Position numbers and translations under genes: made by a program. From the NCBI GenBank assembly GCA_030144725.1, contig JASKMD010000017.1, positions 3,367,901 through 3,431,900 of the forward strand: 64,000 nucleotides of DNA, given 5' to 3'. Position 1 is the stretch's first letter; each line of letters begins with the position of its first letter. The DNA comes from Haematococcus lacustris (Eukaryota; Chlorophyta; Chlorophyceae; Chlamydomonadales; Haematococcaceae). Positions 1 to 11,577 of the stretch are shown here, piece by piece. Under the pieces are notes generated by a model. That model did no database searches. It saw nothing but the letters and a program-made list of their open reading frames with translations, and was not told the origin of the DNA.

Positions 1-59
1 AGCTAATGCCGGTTGAGAGATCTGGATCTCCCCTGTGAGAAGTGTGATGTGGTGAGGTG

Positions 60-92
60 ATCTGAGGCCGGGTTCGATTCCCGGGCAGACTT
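60..92 (+). other. tRNA-like T-arm / Pol III B-box match
   Basis: The stretch around 71-81 reads GGTTCGATTCC and is flanked by complementary CCGGG/CCCGG, which is the form of a tRNA T-arm and of a Pol III B-box. I could not fold a complete cloverleaf: no convincing acceptor stem or anticodon arm lies upstream. It could be the head of a tRNA-derived SINE cut by the window edge, or chance. Confidence 0.2.
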
Positions 93-175
93 CCTGACAA
101 CGCCCAGTCTGTCATGGAGAACTCTGTCACCGTCACCGGACGTCTCGTGACAGTCAGTGGGAGCACTATGATGCG

Positions 176-430
176 TCAGAGAGATGGTGATCTTCTTTGG
201 CGCAGCAGGCAACGCCACCCGCGGAGGTTGGGATGCCGACGCGGTGCTGCGAGCCTGCTGCAAGGTGGTGTGCAGGCCCAGGGGCACAGACCAGCGGGGG
301 GGCAGGGTGGTAATCGTGGATGAGTTCCGCACCAGCCGACAGTGAATGGCCAGCAGCCCTGCGAGAACCGTCTGGACGAATGCAAGCCCCCCCGGCCTGC
401 AGGCTGGACGCCGCCAGCAGGGCAGGTAGA
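176..430 (+). pseudogene. Fanzor/TnpB-like nuclease fragment (middle part)
   Basis: The plus strand codes a peptide with FFGAAGNATRGGW, a short helix with ACCKVV, and then VIVDEFRTSR. A frameshift leads into NGQQPCENRLDE and PPRPAGWTPP. The same order occurs at 22389-22853 and, for the second part, at 57890. In eukaryotic Fanzor proteins a V-DE-x-RTS stretch sits just before the zinc-finger segment between the RuvC-II and RuvC-III motifs. Here the usual Cys-x-x-Cys after RTS is missing, and a stop follows directly after RTSRQ, so this copy cannot be functional. It stops being recognisable near 430, where an oppositely oriented fragment begins. The family call is by motif recognition only. Confidence 0.45.
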
Positions 431-595
431 CGCGGGGCGGCTCGGCCAGCTGCTCAGCTCACTCCGCGGCCCCGGCCCGGCTGCACAGCGGCGGATGTTC
501 AGAGCGGCCGGCACGTCTTGGTCGTAGAACCGTATGCCTTTGCTTGTTAACCACACCAAGCCCCTGATTTGGGACCGCGTCGCCATGCTCCGCAC
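430..595 (-). pseudogene. Fanzor/TnpB-like C-terminal fragment
   Basis: Read on the minus strand, this segment gives GIRFYDQDVPAALNIRRCA followed by GPGP and ELSSW. The D-x-D-V-x-A-A-L-N-I core matches the RuvC-III signature (DRDxNAAxNI) of TnpB and Fanzor nucleases. The sequence differs from the DRDCNAALNM type found elsewhere in the window, so it belongs to a second subfamily. It is joined head-on to a plus-strand fragment of the other type near 430. No start codon or upstream catalytic motifs remain. Confidence 0.5.
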
Positions 596-840
596 CGGGT
601 GCAGCCATCTGCTTGGTACATGCGCACTACTTCACGCCATGTCTACATGTATCAGGGCACAATCCAGGCATATGCATATGGGATGACCCTTCCTACAATG
701 TGAACCACCTGAGGATGTACCTGTCAGCTTGTCCACTGCTGTGCCAGCTGGTTTGAAAACCCCACACCTATCATTTCTGGACCCTGATTGCGCGTCCGGC
801 ACGTCCTTGGTAGCAGCGCCCTGCACCACAGAACGAAGCA

Positions 841-3800
841 TGTTTCTGCAGCACGCATACCGGCCTCGCCCACGATGTGCAGGACCTGCTGGCTACCGTG
901 GCGCGCCCGGCGCAGCGCAAATAAGGTGCGCGCTGCAGCAGCAAACGATCCCCGCTATACTGCCAGATGAAGGGGTCCAGCCTGCCACGGGAAGTGTAGG
1001 TGCAGGCGCGCTGTGTTGGGCAGCCCAGCAGCTGTGAAGGCACCCGAGGCCGTGACCGCTGCCCCGCTTGGCCCCTCCGCTGCGGAGCTCGCTGCCGCCA
1101 CGCCCGTGCCTCAAGTGCCCGGCATACCCTGGGTCGGGCCACTAAACCGCGTCAGCTTCACCACCATGTTTCTGTGGGTGATGCTTGCCTCAACACATGG
1201 CTTGTATGTGGCACTGTGTGTGTGTGTAAGGGGGGTGCTAGGGGCACACAATTATAATGAACAGCATCAACAGCATCAACAGCATCAACAGCAGCAGCAG
1301 CAGCAGGCAATGCTGGCATGCACCTCATAAGCATTGGCCTTACTCAATAATCTCTGCTGTAAGCTCCAGCTATGCTGCTTCAGCCTGCGGCCTGCCTTAG
1401 ATGTCGATGTGTTTAGGCCTGCTAGTAAAGTTCCTGCAGCAAGTGAGTATAGTGCTCGTTTTATGTTATCCTTGCTCACAGCTGCAGCACTGACATACAA
1501 GCTTTGGCAGCTTGCCCCATAGCTAGCTTTTGGTGCTCCGTGTGGACATAACATGACAGCGCCAGTGGCTGGCCCTGCTGACCTGACCAGGGGCATCACT
1601 GAGCTGCACCGCGAGTTTAAGAGCCGCAGCCTGTCACTAGAGCTCATGGGCAACCGGGCCGTGCACATGCGGCACCCTGAGGACATCGTGCACGTCATGC
1701 GCACCCATGCAGACCGCTATTGCAAGGGGGCTGAACAGCTGGTGGGTGGGCAAGCCTTGGGGTGCGCACTCCCCCTCTCAGAGTCACCCTCTCCTCTGTT
1801 CGTCCACTGTTTCCTTCCCTTTCCTGTCTTGTAGCTGCCCGTTGAGTATCCGTCAGCTCGTTTGTTCTCTGGCTTAGGAGTATGGCAGGATGCATTTGAT
1901 AGGTCAGAGATCTTGGCAGCCTTGCGTGCGGTGCATCCCCCATGTGCTGACAAGACGGTGTAGGTCGCAGGACATACTTCAATGCAGCAGCCCACTTAGG
2001 ATGGTTTTGTTGCCAAACCTTGTGGATTGGAGCAGCAAGGGTAGCTTCTGGATAGCTGCAGCTACAGCTGTGGTGCTTGCATGTGGTGGATGTGGCAAGT
2101 CAGGAGGGAAAGGGAATGCCAGGCTAGGGCTGAAGGGGCGGGGGCCGGGATGATGAGGCTCGTCCCTGTTGGACCGAACTCATGTTTGTTTGGTCTTGCC
2201 CTGCCTCGGCTGCCATCTATGCAGGCCGCTCTACACGAGTTTCTAGGTGAGGGCTGCATACATAGAGTAGCGTAGTAGTACTGCATATGCAAAGACAGCC
2301 TGAGAAAGCCTCCACGTCGAGGTACAGGCCTGCAACCAATGATCAGCCACTGGATCAGGCAACTTGTGATTAGATAACTGGGCAGCAGGGTGTGATGGAA
2401 CAACTGCCTGAGTGGGTGCAGTCAGGCAGGATGTATAGCGGCCATCCCTCGACTACTCCATCGCCTTCGTCACCTGGTCATCCTAGTGAGAGACATAAAA
2501 GTTGGGCTGCAAAGCGTTGACCAGAACCTGGCTGCCTGGCACTGTGGTGCAGGCGAGGGCCTGGTGACCCTGCCCGACGGCGCGCGGCACGCGGAGGCTC
2601 GTGCGGTGCTGGACCCAGGGTTCCGTGCGGAGTTCGTGAAGGGCATGCTGCCCACCATGGCGGCGGTGGCGCAGGAGCTGGTGGACACGATGCTATTTCA
2701 GTCAGTGGCCCGCCAGCACAGCCGCTGCTGCCTGCATGCACTTCGCAGCTGGCACCCTGCGCCTTCGCAGGGGGCCGCATGCAAGCCACCCTGCGCCCTC
2801 ATTGCTCATTTCCATTTCGCGCTGTCGTCACACTGCAGGGCTGGCGCGGGGCATGCCAAGGATGTGGAGGTCGAGGAGTTGTGTCGTCGTGCAACGCTCG
2901 ACGTGTTGGGCCGTACAGCCTTCCGATTTGATTTTCAGGCTCTAGCCGTGGCGCGCGGGGCCAGCCAGGGCGTAGAGCTAGCAGCGGAAGCCGCGCAGAA
3001 TGGGTCGCTTTCCGGGAGCGCTCCGCGGTACGCAGACGCTGTCACGCTGTGGGACGCGGTGTTGGGCCCGGCCATGCTCATCGCCTTCGACATGAAGGCA
3101 GTTCCACACTTTGTGTTTCCTGGCTATGCAGGCTACCAAGAGGGGTTGCGCACATTCAACCAGGTGTGTTGTAGCTGTTTAAATAAGGCTGAAGTTGCAG
3201 CTTGACGCCCTGATGCTGCTGTGCTCACTATGGCTGCAGCTAGTCAAAACCATGATAACAAAGCGCCGGGCTGAAGGGCTTCACGATGGCAGCAAGGACC
3301 TGCTGACTGTGATGCTTCAGGCTCAGCAGCAGGGCAATAGCCTGATGACAGACAAGCACATCAGGTGAGCAGCCGTCCGCCTGGCCCTCCTCCGCCAGCT
3401 GCTGACCCCTGCTGCCATCAACTGGGTTGATGAGGCTGCTGTGCTGTGCTGCCTACCCTGCCACCCCACTTGCCCCTCCCCTACCATCGCCCACCCCACC
3501 CGCTCCCTGCTCTCCCAGCCCCTGAGGCCTACCTGGCTGGCCCCTTGCAGGGACGAGCTCATGGTGTTCCTGCTGGCTGGCTCCGACACCACTGCTGAGC
3601 TGCTGGCCTTTGCCTGCTATGAGCTGTCCCGCCGGCCTCAGCTGCAGCAGCAGGTGCGCCTGCCCACGACCTGCTGCAGCCTGTGCAGGCAGCAGCGCCC
3701 GGCCGCACTGCCTGCCCAGCCTGGGTGCCTGTGTGTAGGTGCGGGCCGAGGTGGCTGGGGTGCTGGCGGGACGCCCCCTGACAGCCCTGACCGTGGAGGA

Positions 3801-4894
3801 CACACGCGGCCTCAAGCTGCTCACCGCATGCATCAACGAGGTGGGAGGATAAGGAGGTGCCAGGCAGTCCTGCATGCCTTGGACCTGCCCTGGACAGGAT
3901 GCATGCGGTGCAGCTTTGTGGGCTGTAGGGACTGGGCAGCAGAGTTGTGAATTGGACACGCCACCCTGTCGTGGCTGGGCTGCATGTCTGGCTTGTCTTG
4001 TTAGCCGCACGGGCGGGGAGTGGGTGTGTGTGGGCTGCAGCCCGGCATGTCTGGTGGTGTAGCCTGGTGGCCACCACTGTAGGCCTTGTCTGTCACACGG
4101 AGCTCAGCCCACATGGAGGCAGCTAAGGAGCCCTTTGCCGCCTGTTTGGACGCAGACATTGCGCTTGTATCCAGCCGCCACGGACTTGGCCAGGGAAGCC
4201 AAGGTTGATGACGTTGTAGGAGGCCACTTCATCGCAAAGGGCACGCAGGTTGTCACCAACCTTTACAGCTGCCATCGGTAGGCATTGAAGAGGCTTATGA
4301 AGGGAAGCAGTTTTCCACCAATGTCGTGTCAATTAATGTTTGCTATCCCGGAAACGTAGGTAAGGGGACTTGGCAAGCTGCGCATGCGCTTTCCTGCTGT
4401 GCTGTTCCCGCTCGTCCCACAGCAAACGTAGGCAGGTGGACTTGCCAGACGGGGTATGCAATGCACCACCTCTCTGCTCTTGGTGATCAGGCACGAGGAC
4501 TTCTGGCCCCGGCCTGACGAGTGGCTGCCTGAGCGCTGGTTGCCGGAGCAGCAGGCGGTGCTGGGGCCGCGTAGCCCTGACGCCTTTATGCCCTTCTCAA
4601 CCGGCGGTGAGTGCAGCAGGCCGCCATCTACCTGGCCGACCACCGCACATCTGACGAGCACTCTACGTGCCACCCCGCATTGCAGCATGTGCGCGATGTC
4701 AATTCGTTTCCGCAGGCCGCGCGTGCATTGGGCGGTACATGGCGGTGCTTGAGGCGCAGGTGGTGCTGGCGGTGCTGCTGCAGCGACTGGAACTGAGTCC
4801 ACCAAAGGGCGGCGCACCAGAAGTGTCAGTAAAGCAGGCCTTCACTCTGAAGAGCTCCCAGGGTGTTCCTGTGTCTGTGAAGCCATTGGCCTAG
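841..4894 (+). CDS. cytochrome P450 (gene 1), about ten exons, 5' part possibly broken
   Basis: The product is a haem-thiolate monooxygenase, expected to be anchored in ER or plastid membrane. Phase-consistent exons are: first exon from ATG 841 to roughly 1190, 1560-1741, about 2555-2700, 2839-3163, 3240-3364, 3551-3653, 3739-3840, 4156-4277, 4491-4606 and 4716-4894 (stop TAG). Visible landmarks are the I-helix AGSDTT in exon 6, ExxR as NETLR across the exon 7/8 junction, PERW in exon 9, and the cysteine haem loop FSTG/GRACIG across the last junction. The frame from ATG 841 breaks near 970-1010 compared with the homologous first exon at 14063 (insertion and TGA at 968-970), so gene 1 may be a pseudogene or use another start. 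An exon between 1741 and 2555 may be missing from my model. The P450 family number and substrate are unknown. Confidence 0.75.
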
Positions 4895-6218
4895 CCAGCT
4901 ATTGGCTGAGGCAGACACCAGCCTGCCTACCTCCTGGGCTGTACCCCACACCATGGTCAGCAGGGCCAAGGTCACTCCGCAGCTATGCAGTGTTAGTGAC
5001 AGCTATGCATGGTAGCTGTGGAGTGTGGTCTTACACAGTCTCTTGATGTTCCTCTTGTTGTGACCCTCCGTCTATAGCCGCCCTGCTGCTCCTGCTCACA
5101 AGTGCCCGGGGGTTTGTCGCTTGCCGTCACCATCACGGCTCAACCTGCAGTAGGCGCTCCCAAACCTGTTGTGTGCAATGCGCCACAAGCAGACAGGTAA
5201 GCACCTGTCGTTGAAGCACACTATCTGCATGCCACAATATGGCACAAGTACCACCCACCCCTGTATGCCACAATATGTCACAAGTTATCATATCAGGTTC
5301 CCCATTGAGCCAGGGGAGGCACACAGCCTAGGCGGAAAGCAGCTTCGGTACCTTGGGCTGACCCTTGTTTTGGCAAGCATGGACATACTGGGCTGCAGCA
5401 TCCACCTCGTAAAAGGGGCGTCAAGGAGTTGCCCAGTTCCTTCTGTTGACATTGGCCGTGGGAGGGATCGGTCGACATGATATCATGAATGAAGTTCGCT
5501 GTACATAACTAAAGGCGAATCATGGCAACCTAAGTGGGGGCAGTATTGTTTCAAATATGAAGCGTTGTTATAGGCATTGTATGTCGGTGTGCTTGCTGCT
5601 TAGGTTGGCTGCTTAGCTGCCAGGAGTCAGGCGCCCCCATTTGACAAGGAACTGACTCGTGTAAGAAGAACGGCTGTGACTCATTGCGTGAGGTGTTGTG
5701 CTAACTGTACAACAGTGTAAGCAACCCAGCCAGCTACCTTTTTGCTGCATCATAATGATTACTTAGTGTCCAGAACCAGACCGAATTGAGGCGACGCGAC
5801 CGATCTGGGACAAGGCATGTGTAGGCGTGGTGGGATCACAGGGACAAGGCATGTGTAGGCGTGGTGGGTGTCGGTGGAGGGTACAGACAAAATACCACTC
5901 CTAGTGAGGTGTTCAGATTAGACCGTTGCGTTGGTACGTCGCAAGCTAGGCCGAAGAGGAGGTGATGTGTCAGGTCTGTGTGCAAACATGCAACACCACA
6001 AATGCCAGGGTTTTCTAGTCCAACGTTGATGGCAATCAGTCCGCCACGCTTGGCCAGTCTTCTATCAGCATCCTGCCTTTTTATTTTGGCGCGGGGCAAC
6101 ACGCTATTGCTGACTGATCATGATTGGTAGACAAATAAACAAAGATTACAACAGCAAGGTATGGAAACATCCAATGGCCCAGGCTGATTGCTCCAACAGT
6201 ATCATGGATTAACCCAGC
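4895..6218. other. intergenic region between convergent P450 genes
   Basis: I see no convincing gene. There is a loosely repeated ATGCCACAATAT motif around 5229 and 5265, and a clean 28-bp tandem duplication at 5807-5868. The two P450 genes converge on this segment, so both 3' UTRs and polyadenylation signals should lie here. Confidence 0.5.
5807..5868. repeat. two-copy tandem repeat, 34-bp period
   Basis: The 28-bp block beginning GGGACAAGGCATG occurs at 5807-5834 and again, identical by eye, at 5841-5868, separated by six bases. Confidence 0.85.
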
Positions 6219-8207
6219 TTAACATACGAGAGGCTCGACGGACACGTACAATCCTTCCCCGCTCTTGATGGTGAAACTCTGCTTCAACGTCATCGCCGGT
6301 GCGCTGGCGGTCGGTGGCTTTAGCTCCAGTCGCTGTAGCAGCACCGCCAGCACCACTTGCGCCTCAAGCACCGCCATGTACCGGCCGATGCACGCGCGGC
6401 CTGCGGAGACGAATTAACATGGCGCACATGCTGCAACGCGGGGTGGCACGTAGAGTGCTCGTCAGATGTGCGGTGGTCGGCCAGGTAGATGGCGGCCTGC
6501 TGCACTCACCGCCGGTTGAGAAGGGCATAAAGGCGTCAGGGCTACGCGGCCCCAGCGCCGCCTGCTGCTCCGGCAACCAGCGCTCAGGCAGCCACTCGTC
6601 AGGCCGGGGCCAGAAGTCCTCGTGCCTGATCACCAAGAGCAGAGAGGTGGTGCATTGCATACCCCGTCTGGCAAGTCCACCTGCCTACGTTTGCTGTGGG
6701 ACGAGCGGGAACATAATGTTCAGCAGGAAAGCGCATGTGAAGTTTGACTCGTTGCCTTTGGGCTCCTCATCGCCCACCTGTGGCAGCTGAACAGGTTGAT
6801 GATGATGCGAGTGTCCTTGGGAATGAAATGGCCACCAAGGACGTCATCCACCTTTGCATCTCTGGCCAAGTCTGTAGCGGCTGGATACAAGCGCAATGTC
6901 TGCGGCCAAACAGGCGGCAAAGGGCTCCTTAGCTGCCTCCATGTGGGCTGAGCTCCGTGTGACAGACAAGGCCTACAGTGGTGGCCACCAGGCTACACCA
7001 CCAGACATGCCGGGCTGCAGCCCACACACACCCACTCCCCGCCCGTGCGGCTAACAAGACAAGCCAGACATGCAGCCCAGCCACGACAGGGTGGCGTGTC
7101 CAATTCACAACTCTGCTGCCCAGTCCCTACAGCCCACAAAGCTGCATCGCATGCATCCTGTCCAGGGCAGGTCCAAGGCATGCAGGACTGCCTGGCACCT
7201 CCTTATCCTCCCACCTCGTTGATGCATGCGGTGAGCAGCTTGAGGCCGCGTGTGTCCTCCACGGTCAGGGCTGTCAGGGGGCGTCCCGCCAGCACCCCAG
7301 CCACCTCGGCCCGCACCTACACACAGGCACCCAGGCTGGGCAGGCAGTGCGGCCGGGCGCTGCTGCCTGCACAGGCTGCAGCAGGTCGTGGGCAGGCGCA
7401 CCTGCTGCTGCAGCTGAGGCCGGCGGGACAGCTCATAGCAGGCAAAGGCCAGCAGCTCAGCAGTGGTGTCGGAGCCAGCCAGCAGGAACACCATGAGCTC
7501 GTCCCTGCAAGGGGCCAGCCAGGTAGGCCTCAGGGGCTGGGAGAGCAGGGAGCGGGTGGGGTGGGCGATGGTAGGGGAGGGGCAAGTGGGGTGGCAGGGT
7601 AGGCAGCGCAGCACAGCAACCTCATCAACCCAGTTGATGGCAGCAGGGGTCAGCAGCTGGCGGAGGAGGGCCAGACGGACGGCTGCTCACCTGATGTGCT
7701 TGTCTGTCATCAGGCTATTGCCCTGCTGCTGAGCCTGAAGCATCACAGTCAGCAGGTCCTTGCTGCCATCCTCGAGCCCCTCAGCCTTCCGCTTGCTGAT
7801 CACCGTCTTCACTAGCTGCAGCCACAGTGAGCGTAGCATCCTCGCCAAGAGCAAGACACGCAATTGACTACACTACACATAGAAATGAGTGGAATGCTGG
7901 AATTGCATCATTGCTTAGACCTCTTTATGTTGCCATCCAAGCAACATACCTGGTTAAAGGTGCGCAGCCCATCTTGATAGCCTGCGTAGCCAGGGATGAT
8001 GAAGTTAGGGATTTTCATGTCGAAGGCGATGAGCATGGCCGGGCCCAACACCGCGTCCCACAGCGTGACTGCGTCGGCGTACCGCGGAGCGCTCCCGGAG
8101 ACCGATTTGTGCTGTGCGGCCTCCGCTGCTAGCTCCACGCCCTGGCTGGCCCCGCGCGCAACGGCCAGGGCTTGGAGGTGGAAGCGGAAGGCTGTACGGC
8201 CCAACAC
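6219..8207 (-). CDS. cytochrome P450 (gene 2), 3' half: exon 4 remnant to last exon
   Basis: This is the 3' part of the convergent P450 locus. On the minus strand it starts at 8207 inside exon 4 (VLGRTAFRFH), directly after the poly(A) of the LINE. It continues through exon 5 (LVKTVISKRKAEG), the I-helix exon with AGSDTT, exon 7, an exon with TLRLYPAATDLARDAK, the PERW exon, and a last exon with GRACIG ending in VEPLVC and a TAA at 6219-6221. All motifs needed for haem binding are intact. Exons 4, 8 and 10 differ clearly from gene 1, while exons 6-7 and introns 6-7 are almost identical to it. The true 5' exons appear to be those at 14063-13390, beyond the LINE. Confidence 0.7.
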
Positions 8208-8231
8208 TTTTTTTTTTTTTTTTTTTTTTTT
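8208..8231 (-). other. poly(A) tail of the LINE
   Basis: There are 24 uninterrupted T residues on the plus strand, which are A on the minus strand. They sit between the LINE 3' UTR and P450 exon sequence and mark the retrotransposition junction. Confidence 0.9.
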
Positions 8232-11200
8232 CAGAGAGCGAGAATTACAGGCAAACTAGAAAAAGAACCAAAGAGGAGGAAAACGAGGATGAACAAAGCA
8301 AAGAAGGCAGCGCCGTCTGAAGAGAAAAAGAGGAAAAGCCAAACAAGATTGAAGCAACCCAAACAAAGACCACGTCCAAAACGTTTAACACCCTTACTCT
8401 CTAGGAAAAGACGCCCTGCACTCGCCCTATACACCCCCACACCCCCTCCCAACACCACCCCCACTCCCAACACAGCTCCGCCCCCCCAAGTCAATAACCC
8501 TAACCTCAGCCCTCCAGCGACTAGACCCTACCAACCCCCTACGCCCCCTCCACAACCCCTCTGAACACTACCCCCACGCCCGACCCAGCCCCAACTCCCA
8601 AGTAACTACCCCTAACCTCAACCTCCACACGAAGAGACCCAGAACGCTCACAAGGCCCTTGAAACCCCCAAGGCCCCAAACCAAAAGAAGCCCCCCCCCC
8701 TCCTAACCCCCCCTACTCAACCCACCCCAACCGACCCTGCCGCTCCTCAGACCACAAACCCCGAACGGCAGAGCCACGACCAACGGGCACACCCTCCTCC
8801 TAAAACCCCCTGGGAGACAGGCTGGAGGCGAACCGCGTTCACGGCGGGCTAGCGTCCAAAGGCGGGGGAAGGGGAGCGGGGATGGGCCACTCTAGGGAAA
8901 GGCGCACGAACAGCTCCGGGGCGAGGGGCGGACGCCGCTGCTGGCGAGAGAACCACCCCCCTGAGGCGGCTGGCCACAGCTGGTCGAAAGACCCCTCTGC
9001 AAGCTGCGGGTCCCTCCCTTTGAACCAGGTGGAAGGGACCGTGCCCCCTAGGCCCACGCGAATGTCCCTCCCCACCCGGAACCAGTCTCTCTTGACGGCG
9101 GCGGACAGGGTGAGGATAACCTCTTGCGCCACTCTCCTAGCTATCGTCTCCGGCTGCAGGGCTGAGGCGGGGCCGATCGTGCGAAGGCGCCACACTGTCC
9201 CAAGGTAGGCCACACGAAGGCGGCGCCACAACAGAGGATCGGGGGGGGTGAAGGAGGGTGTCTCGCCGCGGGTAGGGCGCCCGGTAAGGAGCAGGAGGGC
9301 ATCACCGGAGGGGGGACGAGTGCCTGTAAGGCTGCCATACACGTCCAGCACCCATTCCCACGCGGGGGCCACGCAGGGGCAGGTGAGGAAGGCATGAGAG
9401 AGGGTCTCCAGCGGCCCTGCCTGACAGAGCCGGCAAGCAAAGGAGCTGGGCCCCGCAGCCTCGCCAAGGACGTGGCCCCACATGGCCCCCACCATGAGGC
9501 TGCCGTGAAGGATCCGCCAAGCGACAACGACGTGCTCCCGGCGGAGAGTAGGGTCCAACAGCTCCTGCCACACCTCCAGGCAAGGCTGGCCGGACTGGTC
9601 TTGCCGACCAGGCGTGAGCGGGTCTCCCTCAACGTCTCGGTTGCGGGTGCGCCTGCCAGCCTGCCTCGGCTGGCGCTGAGCCTCAAGCTGGCGCTGAGCC
9701 TGCACCGCTGCCCTGTCGACTGGGGTGGGACGTTGTCGAGGGCTAACCCTCCAGGCCTGCCAGCGAGGGGGGGGGGAGCCAAGCCTCTCCTGGACGTGCC
9801 AACTACCCACATCCCTACCCTCTAGCTCCCTGTCCCTCTGAGCCTGCCTCTCAGCCGCGTGGGCAGCAGACTCCTGCCACCGCTGCTCTAGGACCCTAAG
9901 GCCATCCCCACCCACAACTCTCTCTGACGCAGCCCCCGCTTCCTGTAAGGGCCGTGGGCCCCAAAGCAGCGGCCAGAGGCCTCCACGAGGGGGGTAGCGA
10001 GGGTCTGAGCTAGCCTGTTTGAGCTGGAGGAGGCGAGCTCGTGCGCGCTTGACGGAGAATTGCAGGATGGACGTGGTGCCCAAGCCCCAAACCTGAGGGT
10101 CTAGTTGCACTTGGTCCCAGGGCCCGAGCAACCACTCCTCCTTCGGCCACCTACTGTGAGGGGTCCCCTCCACCTCCCTCCACCCCCCCTCCTCCCCCAC
10201 CACGCCCCTCCCCCGCTCCTGTCCTCGCCCATTGCCCCGCACCCTACCACGACCCTGCTCTTGGCCCTGAGGAGCTAAAGGGTCAGCTCCCGCTTGCGCG
10301 AAAGGGAGAGGGCGCAGATGCCTGGCCCGCTCTGCCACGGTCAGCCGGTAGCTGGGCTTGTCGAGCAGAACCACTGCTGCAGGCACCCAGCATGCCCCAG
10401 GCTCGGGCTGAACGGCACCCAGCGGGCCCTCACCCTCTACAAAGGGTTCGAGCCTGCCCGAGGGGGCCACCCAGTGGGTGGGCTGCTGGGAAGGGGAGCG
10501 CCTCACAAGGAAGCCTCTACTCGCTCTCACGCATTCCCACTCCGATGGGGGAGGCTGATGGGTGTCCACCACCCGTTGCCAGGCCTCTGGTAGGGTGGCC
10601 CTCACATAGTCCGCCTCCCACCTCACGGCGGCTTGGTGGGCTGCCGAGCTGAACGCAGAGCTGTGCCGGTGGAGGGCTTCCCACACATGCCGAATGTGGG
10701 TCCACCGTTTGGCCTCCGCTGCCAGGGGGTCCCTACCCAGCACCGCCCCTGGCTGAAGACGGACTTGCGCGTTAAACCACAAGGGCTCTGCCAACACCGA
10801 GTGAAACTGTTGCGCAGCTGGATCTACTATGCGGTGCGGGAAGAGCTCTGCCATGGCCGCAATGTGGGCCTGAAGACGAGGGCTGGTGGACCGCGAGGGG
10901 GAAGCTGAGGGCTTGGTGATAACCCAGGTGCTGAGGCTGTGAAGCGGGTCGGCTAGCAGGCTGTGCACCAAGGGCTGCCAGGGCCGCACCCGGGGAGACC
11001 ACAACTGGGCTAACATCTTGGCCAGCATGGCGGTGCTCGTGACTGCAAGGTCTGAGTAGCCTAGCCCTCCCTCCCTCCGGGGCATGGCGCAGATGTCCTC
11101 CCGCGGGTACAGGCGACTCATGTTGGGGCTGCGCTCTTGGGGAAGGTCAGACATAGCTACGAAGCGCTTGACAGCCTTGGCCATAGCCTTCCCATGAGCA

Positions 11201-11577
11201 GCTGAGGGCTTGATGAAGGCCATTTGGTAGATAGGCTTGGAGGCTAAGCACTGCTGGGCCACTTGTACCCGGCCCAACAGGTTGAGGCCTTGGGGAGTCC
11301 AAGAGAGGGACGCTGCCGTCATGGCTGCTGCAGAGCCCCCGAACGCTGCCTCACTGGAGACTCCGTCACAGACAGCCCCAAGCGGCACGCCCAAATGCCG
11401 CACCGGCACCCCTTCCCGCGTGGCTGGGATGCCGGTGCTGGGCCCTCGGCTCTCACTCAGAGGCTTAGGCCCACGAGCCTGCTGCTGCCTCTCCCGCCTG
11501 CCATGCTCCTCCCCTCCTCGAGGCTCCACCCCCCCTGCCCCCAGCTCAAGCCTCCCATCCGCCTCCCCGGGCCCCAG
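8208..11577 (-). mobile_element. 5'-truncated L1-type LINE with poly(A) tail
   Basis: The insertion reads on the minus strand. A long open frame (stop near 8839) codes the C-terminal part of a non-LTR reverse transcriptase: HLGVPL, LNLLGRVQVAQQ and KAVKRFV are typical of the region after the RT palm/thumb. A C-terminal zinc-knuckle (zf-RVT type) shows as ACRLCQ...ETLSHAFLTCP. About 600 bases of 3' UTR follow, then a run of 24 A (T on the plus strand, 8208-8231). The catalytic RT box and the endonuclease are absent, so it was truncated at the 5' end on insertion, as is common for LINEs. The first 45 or so codons of the open frame are out-of-frame P450 sequence, not LINE. I find no target-site duplication. 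Confidence 0.85.

Noticed and set aside
60..92. Complete tRNA gene
   Set aside because: Only a T-arm-like stem-loop is visible; no acceptor or anticodon stem could be paired upstream.
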